Below the pieces are notes generated by a model, which had not been told where the DNA came from, made no database searches, and saw only the letters and a list, made by a program, of their open reading frames with translations. This document shows positions 26,145 through 34,011 of a stretch of DNA of 64,000 bases, piece by piece. Position numbers and translations under genes: made by a program. The DNA is taken from assembly GCA_046046245.1 (NCBI GenBank), contig JBJOKE010000018.1, positions 1-64,000 on the forward strand, read 5' to 3'. The number at the start of each line of letters is the position of its first letter. The first letter of the stretch is position 1. The DNA comes from UBA4615 sp046046245. GTDB lineage: Bacteria; Pseudomonadota; Gammaproteobacteria; Burkholderiales; Burkholderiaceae_E.

Positions 26145-27554
26145 ATGAACGTGTCAGCCCGCCCCGCCGACCCCCCGCCCTGGACCCTGACGCTCGCCGA
26201 GGCCTCCGCCCGCGTGGCGCGCGGCGAGCTGTCGCCGTCCGTGCTGCTCGACTCGATGCTCGCGCGCATCGAGGCGGTCGACGAGCGCGTGCACGCGTAC
26301 ATCCGCGTCGCCGCGGCGCAGGCCCGCGAGGCCGCCGCGCATGCGCAGGCCGAGATCGCGGCGGGCCGCTGGCGCGGGCCGCTGCACGGGCTGCCCTTCG
26401 CGGTCAAGGACACCTACGACGTGGCCGGGCTGCCGGCCACCGCCGCCTCGCGCCTGCGGCTCGACCACGTGCCGGCGCACGACGCGGCGCTGGTCGCTCG
26501 ACTGAAGTCGGCCGGCGCGGTGCTGGTCGGCAAGCTCGCCACCTGGGAGTTCGGCACCGGCAACGCCGGCGAGTACTTCGACCTGCCGTTCCCGCCGGCC
26601 CGCAATCCCTGGGACCTCGCGCGCCTGACGGGCGGCTCGTCGACCGGGGCCGGCGCGGCGGTCGCCACCGGCATGGCGGCCTTCACGCTCGGGTCGGACA
26701 CGACCGGCTCGGTGCGGCTGCCCGCCGCCGGCACCGGCACCGTCGGCATGATCTGCACGCCGGGGCGCCTGCCGCTGGACGGCATCCTGCCGAACTGCTG
26801 GTCGCTGGACGTCCCGGGGGTCTTCACCTGGACGGTCGAGGACTGCGCGATCGTGCTGGATGCGCTGACCGGTCCGCCGGACGCGGCCGGGCACCCCGCG
26901 GGGTCGCTGCGCCGGTCGGTGGGGCGGTCGATCGCCGGGGCGCGGATCGCGGTCGTCGACGATCCGGGTGCCGGCTCCCCGCGGCCCGACGCGCCGCTCG
27001 AGCGCGGTTTCGAGGCGGCGCTCGCCGTGCTCGAGTCCCTCGGCGCGACGCTGGTCCGCGTGCGCCTGCCGGTCCCGGCGGCCGAGTGCCTGGCCGCCAC
27101 GCGGATGATCGGCCCGGCGGAGTCCGCCGCGATCCACGAGCGCGAACTCGTCGAGCATGCCGACCGGATGGGCTTCGCGCTGCGCGACAAGCTGCTGGCC
27201 GGCTCGCTGGTGCGTGCGGTCGACTACCTCGCCGCGCAGCGGCTGCGTCGCACGGTCGCCGACGGCATCGACACGCTCATGCGCGGCTTCGACGCGCTGG
27301 TGACCTACGGGACGCTGCACCTGCCCCCGATCGCCGGCGTCGAGCCCGAGACGAGCGCCTTCACGGTGGAGACGATGTACACCCCCTTCAACCTGTCCGG
27401 CCATCCGAGCCTGTCGCAGTGCACCGGCTTCGCCGACGGCCTGCCGCTCAACTGGCAGATCGTCGGCAACCGCTTCGACGAGGCGTCGATCGTGCGCATC
27501 GCCGCCGCCTACGAGGCCGCGACGCCGTGGCGCCGCGAGCGGGCGCTGCCGTGA
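26145..27554 (+). CDS. Amidase (amidase signature family)
   Basis: The 469-residue protein belongs to the Ser-cisSer-Lys amidohydrolases. The lysine lies in LPFAVKDTYDVAG (about residue 86), the bridging serine in LTGGSSTGAGAAVATG (about 164), and the nucleophile in LGSDTTGSVRLPA (about 187). The GSST form in place of GSSGG is a mild variant. I chose ATG 26145; a GTG at 26121 overlaps the promoter. The family hydrolyses amides of many acids (for example GatA, AtzE, indoleacetamide hydrolase). The small gene that follows with a GTGA overlap suggests an AtzE-AtzG-like two-subunit enzyme. The substrate is probably an amide fed into the BKACE step. Confidence 0.85.
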   Translation: MNVSARPADPPPWTLTLAEASARVARGELSPSVLLDSMLARIEAVDERVHAYIRVAAAQAREAAAHAQAEIAAGRWRGPLHGLPFAVKDTYDVAGLPATAASRLRLDHVPAHDAALVARLKSAGAVLVGKLATWEFGTGNAGEYFDLPFPPARNPWDLARLTGGSSTGAGAAVATGMAAFTLGSDTTGSVRLPAAGTGTVGMICTPGRLPLDGILPNCWSLDVPGVFTWTVEDCAIVLDALTGPPDAAGHPAGSLRRSVGRSIAGARIAVVDDPGAGSPRPDAPLERGFEAALAVLESLGATLVRVRLPVPAAECLAATRMIGPAESAAIHERELVEHADRMGFALRDKLLAGSLVRAVDYLAAQRLRRTVADGIDTLMRGFDALVTYGTLHLPPIAGVEPETSAFTVETMYTPFNLSGHPSLSQCTGFADGLPLNWQIVGNRFDEASIVRIAAAYEAATPWRRERALP

Positions 27555-27802
27555 GCGCGACGCCCTCCGCCCCCGACGCGGCCGACCCGGGCCCCGACCT
27601 CGCCGAGATGGCCGCGTACGCGCGGCGCCACGGTCTCGGCGGGCTGGCCCCCGAGCACATCGCGCGCATGCGCGAGCTCGCGGCACCCGTCGCCCGGTTC
27701 GGCATGCAGGTCCGGCGCCCGGCACGCAAGGACGACGCGCCCGCCTGCGCGTTCCGCGTGGACGCCCCGGCGACGCCGAAGGGAGCCCCATGGACAAGCT
27801 GA
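27551..27802 (+). CDS. Small protein, possible amidase partner (AtzG-like)
   Basis: This 83-residue open frame starts with GTG in a GTGA overlap with the amidase and ends 13 bases inside the next gene. The middle (DLAEMAAYARRHGLGGLAPE, then HIARMRELAAPVARFGMQVR) is predicted helical. The C-terminus is charged. I do not recognise a named domain with certainty. Size and position resemble AtzG-type small subunits, which stabilise AtzE-type amidases. The tight coupling on both sides and continuous codon usage argue that it is real. The assignment as a partner subunit is inference. Confidence 0.6.
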   Translation: MSATPSAPDAADPGPDLAEMAAYARRHGLGGLAPEHIARMRELAAPVARFGMQVRRPARKDDAPACAFRVDAPATPKGAPWTS

Positions 27803-28701
27803 TCATCGAGGTGCGCGTCAACGAGTACGCGATGCGCGACGGGAACCCGAACGTGCCGTGGACGCCGGAGGAGATCGGCCGCGACGCCCGCGCGGCGCAG
27901 GACGCGGGCGCCTCGATCGTCCACTTCCACGCGCGGCGGGCCGACGGCGCGCCCGCCCACGGCATCGACGACTACGCCGCGGCGATCCGCGCGATCCGCG
28001 CGAACTCGGACCTGCTGATCAACCCCACGCTCGGGCAGATCACGCGCGGCGGCACGCTCGAGCGGATCGCCCACCTCGAGGCGTTCGCGGGCGACCCGGT
28101 GCTGCAGCCCGAGATCGTCGGGCTCGATCCCGGATCGACCAACATCGACGTGTTCGACGCCGCCGCCGGCCGCTTCCTGACCGACGACAAGGTCTACGTG
28201 AACGCGCACGCGACGCTGCTCGCGTTCACCGGGCGCTTCGCCGAGATGGGCATCAAGCCGGCGTTCGCCTGCTGGAGCATCCCGTTCCTGCGCAGCGCCG
28301 CGGCGCTGATCGACCTGGGCCGGGCCGGCGGCGACCCCGCCTACGTGCTGCTGGTGCACGGCGAGGGCGGGCAGCTCGGCGCGCATCCGGCCACGCCCGA
28401 GGGGCTGCGCGCGTACACCGACCACCTGCCGCGGGGCGCGCGCATCGCGTGGTCGGTCTGCTGCAAGGGCGGCAACCTCTTCCCGCTGGCGATGGCCGCG
28501 ATCGCGGCCGGCGGTCACGTCGCGATCGGGATCGGGGACCATGCCTACGCCGAACTGGGCTGTCCGGGCAACGCCGACCTGGTGCACGAGGTCGCGCGGC
28601 TCGCACGGCTGGTGGGGCGGCCGGTCGCGACGCCGGCCGAGGCGCGCGCGATCCTGGGGCTGCCCGCGCTCACGCGTGCGCCGCGGCCCGCACCGCACTG
28701 A
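27790..28701 (+). CDS. BKACE-family beta-keto acid cleavage enzyme (DUF849)
   Basis: BKACE enzymes use acetyl-CoA and Zn to split beta-keto acids into acetoacetate and an acyl-CoA. The archetype, Kce, acts on 3-keto-5-aminohexanoate in lysine fermentation. The 303-residue TIM-barrel protein has the zinc-binding HFHAR near residue 42, preceded by a conserved E-V-R-V-N-E start strand, and later blocks GLDPGSTNIDVF, LVHGEGGQLG and VAIGIGDHAY. Family members differ widely in substrate, and the pocket residues cannot be decided by eye. ATG 27790 overlaps the upstream small gene by 13 bases. The amidase upstream may release the keto acid or its precursor. Confidence 0.88.
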   Translation: MDKLIIEVRVNEYAMRDGNPNVPWTPEEIGRDARAAQDAGASIVHFHARRADGAPAHGIDDYAAAIRAIRANSDLLINPTLGQITRGGTLERIAHLEAFAGDPVLQPEIVGLDPGSTNIDVFDAAAGRFLTDDKVYVNAHATLLAFTGRFAEMGIKPAFACWSIPFLRSAAALIDLGRAGGDPAYVLLVHGEGGQLGAHPATPEGLRAYTDHLPRGARIAWSVCCKGGNLFPLAMAAIAAGGHVAIGIGDHAYAELGCPGNADLVHEVARLARLVGRPVATPAEARAILGLPALTRAPRPAPH

Positions 28702-28732
28702 CTTCACGACGACATCGACACGAGGACACACG

Positions 28733-29500
28733 ATGGACACCCACACCGCGGCACGCGTTCAGGTCTTCTGGCAACCCGGCTGCTCCTCCTGCCTGCGGAC
28801 CAAGGAGTTCCTGACCAAGCAGGGCATCGACTTCGAGTCGATCGACGTGCACAACGACCCGGACGGCATGGACCGTCTGCGCGCGCTCGGCGCCCGCAGC
28901 GTGCCGGTGGTCGCGCTCGGCGGCCGCTACACGCTGTGCCAGTCGTTCCAGGACGTCGTCAAGTTCCTCGACCTGAAGACCAAGCTGATGGACCCGCTGC
29001 CGCCGGAGCGGCTGGTCGCGAAGCTCGACACGGTGATCCTCGCGGCCGCGCGCTACATCCGGCAGTTCTCGACGACGCAGCTGCGCGAGAACTTCCGCAA
29101 CCGCAATCGCACGCCGGCGGGCACGGTCTTCCACCTCTTCCGCGTCGCGCAGATGGGCGTCGAGGCGGCCCGGGGCATCGAGCTCAGGTTCGAGAGCTTC
29201 AACGAGGTGCCGCCCGATCACTGGAACGCCGAGGACATCGCGGCCTGGGGCATGACGGTCCGCGACGAACTGCACGGCTGGTGGGACGCCGAGACCGATC
29301 GCGCGCTGCAGCGCCTCGTGCCGACCTACTACGGCCAGCGCACGATGCACGACGTGCTCGAGCGCACGACCTGGCACGCCGCGCAGCACACGCGGCAGGT
29401 CATGCTGATGCTCGAGACCTACGGCACCGCCCCCGACCGTGCGCTGACCGCGGAGGACCTGGCCGGCCTGCCGCTGCCCGACGAGGTCTGGGATCGCTAG
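28733..29500 (+). CDS. Glutaredoxin-DinB-like fusion protein
   Basis: The 255-residue protein joins two folds. Residues 8-80 are a glutaredoxin/thioredoxin domain with active site GCSSC and the cis-proline motif RSVPVV. Residues about 92-235 look like a DinB-type four-helix bundle with the three-histidine metal site (VFHLFRVAQ, then WHAAQHTRQ). DinB-like proteins include thiol-cofactor-dependent isomerases and transferases, so a glutathione-linked reaction on a pathway intermediate is a reasonable guess. It starts 31 bases after the BKACE gene in the same direction. Start ATG 28733 follows GAGGACAC. A general stress role is the alternative. Confidence 0.8.
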   Translation: MDTHTAARVQVFWQPGCSSCLRTKEFLTKQGIDFESIDVHNDPDGMDRLRALGARSVPVVALGGRYTLCQSFQDVVKFLDLKTKLMDPLPPERLVAKLDTVILAAARYIRQFSTTQLRENFRNRNRTPAGTVFHLFRVAQMGVEAARGIELRFESFNEVPPDHWNAEDIAAWGMTVRDELHGWWDAETDRALQRLVPTYYGQRTMHDVLERTTWHAAQHTRQVMLMLETYGTAPDRALTAEDLAGLPLPDEVWDR

Positions 29501-29561
29501 GCCTCCGCACCTCCGGTCGCCCCCCGGGGCCCCCTCCCGCACCCTTCGTCGAGGTCCACCG

Positions 29562-30563
29562 ATGCCCGCCGTCCCCTCCCGTCGCCACGTCCTCGCGCGC
29601 GCCTCGCGCGCCCTGCTCGCAGCGGCGAGCCTCGTCGTCGCGCTGCCCGCCCTCGCGCAGGAGGGCTGGCCGAACAAGCCGATCCGCATCATCGTGCCGT
29701 TCTCGCCCGGCGGCGGCGGCGATGCGGTGGTGCGCTTCATCAGCGACCGGCTCGGCGAACGCCTCAAGCAGCAGGTGATCATCGAGAACCGCCCGGGCGC
29801 ATCCGGCTTCATCGGCGCGCAGGCGGTGGCCACCGCGCCGCCGGACGGGTACACGCTGCTGATGGGTTTCGACGGCGGGGTCGTGGTGGCGCCGCACATC
29901 CTGAAGGCGCCGTTCAACCCGCTGACCGACTTCGAGCCGATCACCAAGCTCAACGACGCGACGCTGATCATCGTCGCCCATCCGGCCGCGCAGATCCGCA
30001 ACGTCGCGGACCTGGTGGCGCAGGCCAAGGCGCGGCCGGGCCTGCTGCAGTTCACCTCGTCGGGCCAGGGCTCGACGCCGCACCTCGCGGGCGAGCTGCT
30101 CGCGATCCGCACGGGCATCAAGATGACCCACGTGCCCTACAAGGGCGGCGGCCAGGCGGTGACCGACGTGGTCGCCGGGCAGGTGCCGGTGTTCATCACG
30201 GTGGTGCCGACGATCGCGGCCTACGTGAAGCAGGACCGGCTGATCCCGGTGGCCGTCACCAGCGCGAAGCGCTCGCCGTCGCTGCCCGACGTGCCGACGG
30301 TCGAGGAACTCGGCGTGCCGGGCTACAGCGTGAGCTCCTGGTACGGCCTGCTCGCGCCCGCGAAGACGCCGAAGGCGATCGTCAACCGGCTGCAGCAGGA
30401 GATCGCCGCGGTGCTGGCGATGCCGGACATCCGCGACCGGTACCTCGCCGCGGCGTTCGATCCGGTCGGCAACACGCCCGAGGAGTTCGCCGCGCAGATC
30501 CGCGCGGACTACGCGCGCTGGGGCCAGGTGGTGAAGGACGCCAACCTGCGCGAACGCGACTGA
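29562..30563 (+). CDS. Bug-family tripartite tricarboxylate transporter substrate-binding protein
   Basis: This 333-residue periplasmic receptor has an N-terminal signal ending ALPALAQEG, then the Bug hallmarks: WPNKPIRIIVPFSPGGGGDA, ENRPGASGFIGAQAVA, PDGYTLLMG and VPTVEELGVPGYSV. Bug proteins bind carboxylates, amides or similar compounds for TctAB permeases. No TctA/B genes lie in the window, which is usual, since most Bug genes are orphans in Burkholderiales. It follows the Grx-DinB gene by 61 bases and is probably the last gene of the amidase operon, supplying the substrate. It converges on the lyase gene at 30637. Confidence 0.93.
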   Translation: MPAVPSRRHVLARASRALLAAASLVVALPALAQEGWPNKPIRIIVPFSPGGGGDAVVRFISDRLGERLKQQVIIENRPGASGFIGAQAVATAPPDGYTLLMGFDGGVVVAPHILKAPFNPLTDFEPITKLNDATLIIVAHPAAQIRNVADLVAQAKARPGLLQFTSSGQGSTPHLAGELLAIRTGIKMTHVPYKGGGQAVTDVVAGQVPVFITVVPTIAAYVKQDRLIPVAVTSAKRSPSLPDVPTVEELGVPGYSVSSWYGLLAPAKTPKAIVNRLQQEIAAVLAMPDIRDRYLAAAFDPVGNTPEEFAAQIRADYARWGQVVKDANLRERD

Positions 30564-30636
30564 CGCGGGCCGGTCGCCCGGTGTCCTGCGCATCCGCGCG
30601 CCGGACCCGGGACGACCGGTGCGCCGTACCCCGACC

Positions 30637-31494
30637 CTACGCCCAGCGACGCTCGAACGCGTGGACGTCCGGAAAGCCCAGGATCTCGGTCATCCGCGTG
30701 AAGTCGAAGACCGGGACCGGCGCACCGAGGCTGCTGCCCGTGGCGGCGACGTGGCGGTACATCGCGTCGAGCGTCGCCGCCATGGCGAGGAAGCCGGCCG
30801 CGGGATAGATCGCGATCTGGAAGCCGAGCTCGGCGAGGCGGGCGCGCGGCAGCACCGGCGTCTTGCCGCCCTCGACCATGTTGACGATCAGCGGCTGGTC
30901 GAAGGACTGCCCGATGCGCGCCATCTCGGCCTCGGACTCGGGCGACTCGACGAACAGGATGTCGGCGCCTGCCTTCGCGTAGGCCTCGGCGCGCCGCAGT
31001 GCCTCGTCGAGGCCCAGCGAGGTCCGCGCGTCGGTGCGCGCGATGACGAGGAAGTCCGCCGAGGAGCGCGAGTCGACCGCGACCTCGATCTTGCGGACCA
31101 TGTCCGCCATCGGGATCACCCGCCGTCCGGGAGTGTGGCCGCACTTCTTCGGGAACTCCTGGTCCTCGAGCTGGATCGCGGCGACGCCCGCCTTCTCGTA
31201 GCCCCGCACCGTGCGGCGCACGTTGAGCAGCCCGCCGTAGCCGGTGTCCGCGTCGGCGATCACCGGCGCGCGCGAGAACTCCGCGATGCGCTCGATGCGC
31301 TCGATCATCTCGGTGTAGGTCGCGAGCCCCGCGTCCGGCAGGCCCAGCGACGAGGCGACGAGGCCGAATCCGGTCACGTAGGTCGCGTCGACCGGATGCT
31401 GGTTCAGCACGTGGGTCGAGATCAGGTCGAACACCCCCGGGGCGACGAGGCATCGGCCCCGGGCGAGGAGGGGGCGCAGCGGGCTGCGGGGCAT
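30637..31494 (-). CDS. Isocitrate lyase/PEP mutase-superfamily enzyme
   Basis: The 285-residue protein starts at ATG 31494 with AGGAG 8-9 bases upstream. It has the superfamily metal/substrate motif VIADADTGYGG (about residue 82), the flexible-loop signature EFPKKCGHTPGRRVIP with the catalytic cysteine used by C-C lyases, and LFVESPESE. Members include 2-methylisocitrate lyase, oxaloacetate decarboxylase and 2,3-dimethylmalate lyase. KKCGH favours a C-C lyase over a phosphonomutase, but the substrate is undetermined. It diverges from the GntR gene, with a TTGCATACAA palindrome in between, so it is probably controlled by that regulator. Confidence 0.85.
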   Translation of the reverse strand: MPRSPLRPLLARGRCLVAPGVFDLISTHVLNQHPVDATYVTGFGLVASSLGLPDAGLATYTEMIERIERIAEFSRAPVIADADTGYGGLLNVRRTVRGYEKAGVAAIQLEDQEFPKKCGHTPGRRVIPMADMVRKIEVAVDSRSSADFLVIARTDARTSLGLDEALRRAEAYAKAGADILFVESPESEAEMARIGQSFDQPLIVNMVEGGKTPVLPRARLAELGFQIAIYPAAGFLAMAATLDAMYRHVAATGSSLGAPVPVFDFTRMTEILGFPDVHAFERRWA

Positions 31495-31544
31495 GGGCGT
31501 CTCCTGGCGTGCCAGCGACCCGGGCCGGGCCGGCGGTGGCATGA

Positions 31545-31554
31545 TTGCATACAA
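31545..31554. promoter_or_regulatory. TTGCATACAA, candidate GntR operator
   Basis: This 10-base near-palindrome lies between the lyase gene (minus) and the GntR gene (plus). It matches TTGCATGCAA found twice at 32284-32304. It overlaps the -35 position relative to the TATAGT at 31569-31574. Confidence 0.65.
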
Positions 31555-31568
31555 GAAATGTCGGTCTG

Positions 31569-31574
31569 TATAGT
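31569..31574 (+). promoter_or_regulatory. TATAGT -10-like element for the GntR gene
   Basis: TATAGT ends 32 bases before the GTG start of the GntR gene. TTGCAT (31545-31550) at 18-base spacing could serve as -35 and lies within the palindrome, so binding there would repress the gene. Confidence 0.5.
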
Positions 31575-31606
31575 ACCGGAACTCTTCGAACCGAACCGGA
31601 GCGACG

Positions 31607-32275
31607 GTGGCGACCGCTTGGGAACAGGCCTACGACACGCTGCGCAGGCAACTCGCCGACGGGACGCACCCGCCCGGCGCACACCTGCGGGAGGAGGACC
31701 TCGCGCTGCACCTCGGGGTCAGCCGCACGCCGGTGCGCGAGGCGCTGCGCCGGCTCGACGCCGAGGGCTGGCTGCGGGTGGTCCCGAACCAGGGGGCGTT
31801 CGCCGCGGAGTGGTCCCAGGCGGACATCGAGGAGATCTACGACCTGCGCGCGCTGCTCGAGGTGCACGCCGCCGAGCGGGCTGCGGCGGCGCCCGCGCCG
31901 CAGGGTGTCGCAGCCCTGCATGCAGCCTGCGACGCGGGTCTTGCCGCGCTGCCCGCCACCGACCTGTCCGCCATCGAGCGCGTGTCGGAGGCGAACGTGC
32001 TGTTCCACAAGACCCTGTGGGACATGAGCGGCCAGACGCGTACGCGCTCGATCCTCGCGAGCCTCGCGGTGCCGCCGATGATCCTGCGCAACTTCCGCAA
32101 CTTCGACGAGGCCAACCTGCGCCGCAGCATCGAGCAGCACCGCGAGATGGCCACCGCGATCGCCGCCGGCGACCCGGCCTGGGCCGGGGCGGTGATGCGG
32201 GCGCACGTGCAGGCGGGCAAGGCGATCTTCCTCGCGGCGGCGCGCCGGGGCCTGCGGACGACGCCGGCCCCGTGA
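31607..32275 (+). CDS. GntR-family regulator, FadR/FCD subfamily
   Basis: The 222-residue protein starts at GTG 31607 with CGGAGC upstream. The GntR winged helix covers residues 5-72 (LREEDLALHLGVSRTPVREA, RRLDAEGWLRVVPNQGAFAA). The all-helical FCD ligand domain follows (about 80-210), with the metal-binding Asp/His pattern DLRALLEVHAAE, NVLFHKTLWDMSG and EQHREMATAI. FCD regulators bind small organic acids. Three TTGCATRCAA palindromes flank the gene, one before it and two directly after it, ahead of the ABC transporter operon. This strongly suggests it controls itself, the divergent lyase and the transporter. Confidence 0.9.
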   Translation: MATAWEQAYDTLRRQLADGTHPPGAHLREEDLALHLGVSRTPVREALRRLDAEGWLRVVPNQGAFAAEWSQADIEEIYDLRALLEVHAAERAAAAPAPQGVAALHAACDAGLAALPATDLSAIERVSEANVLFHKTLWDMSGQTRTRSILASLAVPPMILRNFRNFDEANLRRSIEQHREMATAIAAGDPAWAGAVMRAHVQAGKAIFLAAARRGLRTTPAP

Positions 32276-32283
32276 TTCAAGGC

Positions 32284-32304
32284 TTGCATGCAAATTGCAT
32301 GCAA
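32284..32304. promoter_or_regulatory. Double TTGCATGCAA palindrome, candidate GntR operators
   Basis: Two perfect 10-base palindromes (32284-32293 and 32295-32304) are separated by one base, just after the GntR gene's stop. The second extends to the 12-base perfect palindrome ATTGCATGCAAT. Outer TTCAAG and CTTGAA form a further inverted pair. The rest of the 179-base gap before the binding-protein gene shows no ORF of note. Confidence 0.75.
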
Positions 32305-32454
32305 TCTAAGCTTGAACATGACGTACCCGGCCCGGGTCGTCAGGGGCGGGCAGGGCGGCCGCGACGCGCGTCCTGCCGATCCCGAACGGGCACGGTCAGC
32401 ACCCGCCGGCGACCTCCGCCGGCGACGGATCAACCACTGCGGGGGAGTGCTTCG

Positions 32455-34011
32455 ATGGACGGGATTCGGACGGCGCCTGGCGTGAGCCGGCGCGGCGTGA
32501 TCAAGGGGGCCGCGGGCCTCGCGCTCGGCGGCGCGTTCGGCGCACCGGTGCTGGCCCAGGGGACGCGCACGCTGCGCGTGCGCTTCGGCTCGGACATCTC
32601 GCAGCTGGATCCGGCGCGGATCTTCCAGAACGAGAACCAGTCGATCGCCAGCCACATCTACAGCGGCCTGGTGCAGTACAACCAGGCGACCAACGCGATC
32701 GTCCCGGACATCGCCACCGGCCACGAGGTGTCGCCGGACGGCCTCGCGTGGACCTTCCGCCTGCGCCCGAACGTGACCTGGCACAAGGGGTTCGGCCCGT
32801 TCACCTCGGACGACGTCAAGTTCTCCTTCGAGCGCGTGCTCGACCCCGCGACCGGCAGCCTCTACCGCGGCCAGCTCTCCAGCCTCAAGGAGATCCAGAC
32901 CCCCGATCCGCTGACCGTGCGCTTCGTGCTGAACGCGCCGAACTCCGGCTTCCTGCACAAGCTGTGCGCGTTCAACCAGGGCTGGCTGGTCTCCCGCAAG
33001 GCGGTGACCGAGCTCGGCGAGAAGTACAGCATGAACCCGATCGGCACCGGGCCGTTCGTGTTCGACCGCTGGACGACCGGCAACGAGGTCCGGCTGACGG
33101 CGAACCCGAGCTACTTCGGCGGGGCCTCGACGCTGACCGACGTGATCTTCCGCATCGTGCGCGACGAGACCGCCGCGGCGATCGCGCTGGAGAACCGCGA
33201 GCTCGACGTCTTCTACGCGCTGCAGTCGCCCGACGTCATCGAGCGGCTGCGCAAGGCGAACGGCGTCACGCTGCTCGACCGGCCGGCCAACAACACGGCC
33301 AACCTGGTGCTCAACACCACCGCGGGGCCGCTCGCCGACGTGCGCGTGCGCCGCGCGATGGCGCACGCGATCAACCGCAAGGCGCTGATCGACGGGTTCT
33401 TCCGCGGCACCAAGTTCGAGGCGACCAGCGTCCTCACCTCGACCTTCCAGGAGTATTCGGACGAGGGCGTGCCGCGCTATGCGTACGACCCCGACCGCGC
33501 CCGTGCGCTGCTGAAGGAGGCGAACGTCTCGAACTTCAAGTTCGAGATCACCACGGTGGGCCTGAACCCGTTCGACAAGTTCCCGGTCGCGATCGCCAAC
33601 GACCTGCAGCAGGTCGGCATCCAGGCGACCGTCAAGGTGCTCGAGCGCGGTGTCTACGTGCCCACGCGCTCGTCGGGCAACGTGCAGTCCTGCATCACCG
33701 CGGTGGTGGGGCCGCCGGATCCGGACAGCCCGCTCGTCACGCTCTACCACACGCGCTCGCACCCGCCCGGGCTCAACACCTCGCGCTACGACCGTGCCGA
33801 CCAGCTGCTCGCCGACGCCGCGCGCGCGCCGGACGCGGCGCGCCGCAAGGAGGCCTACAACAGGCTGCTGCGCCAGACGATGGAGGACATCCCCGTGATC
33901 CCGCTCTACGCCGATCGCCTCTACATCGCGCACGGGCCGAGCGTGCAGGGCTTCGTGCAGAACAGCCTGTTCACCGTCAACGTCTCGCCGGTGTCGCTGC
34001 GCGCGAACTGA
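32455..34011 (+). CDS. ABC transporter substrate-binding protein, family 5 (dipeptide/oligopeptide type)
   Basis: The 518-residue periplasmic receptor starts at ATG 32455 with GGGGGAG upstream. It has a twin-arginine signal (SRRGVIKGAAG, then a hydrophobic stretch ending VLAQG). The SBP_bac_5 core shows SDISQLDPARIF, EVSPDGLAWTFRLRPNVTWH, SDDVKFSFERVLDP and MNPIGTGPFVFDRW. The Tat signal implies the receptor folds before export, which is unusual but known in this family. Family 5 receptors bind peptides, opines, glutathione, nickel or other amides. The stop codon overlaps the next gene's ATG by one base (TGATG). Confidence 0.92.
   Translation: MDGIRTAPGVSRRGVIKGAAGLALGGAFGAPVLAQGTRTLRVRFGSDISQLDPARIFQNENQSIASHIYSGLVQYNQATNAIVPDIATGHEVSPDGLAWTFRLRPNVTWHKGFGPFTSDDVKFSFERVLDPATGSLYRGQLSSLKEIQTPDPLTVRFVLNAPNSGFLHKLCAFNQGWLVSRKAVTELGEKYSMNPIGTGPFVFDRWTTGNEVRLTANPSYFGGASTLTDVIFRIVRDETAAAIALENRELDVFYALQSPDVIERLRKANGVTLLDRPANNTANLVLNTTAGPLADVRVRRAMAHAINRKALIDGFFRGTKFEATSVLTSTFQEYSDEGVPRYAYDPDRARALLKEANVSNFKFEITTVGLNPFDKFPVAIANDLQQVGIQATVKVLERGVYVPTRSSGNVQSCITAVVGPPDPDSPLVTLYHTRSHPPGLNTSRYDRADQLLADAARAPDAARRKEAYNRLLRQTMEDIPVIPLYADRLYIAHGPSVQGFVQNSLFTVNVSPVSLRAN

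Noticed and set aside
32276..32316. Outer TTCAAG/CTTGAA pair as part of one large symmetric operator with the two TTGCATGCAA sites
   Set aside because: The centres of the outer and inner repeats differ by about two bases, so a single symmetric site is not supported; only the inner palindromes are annotated.
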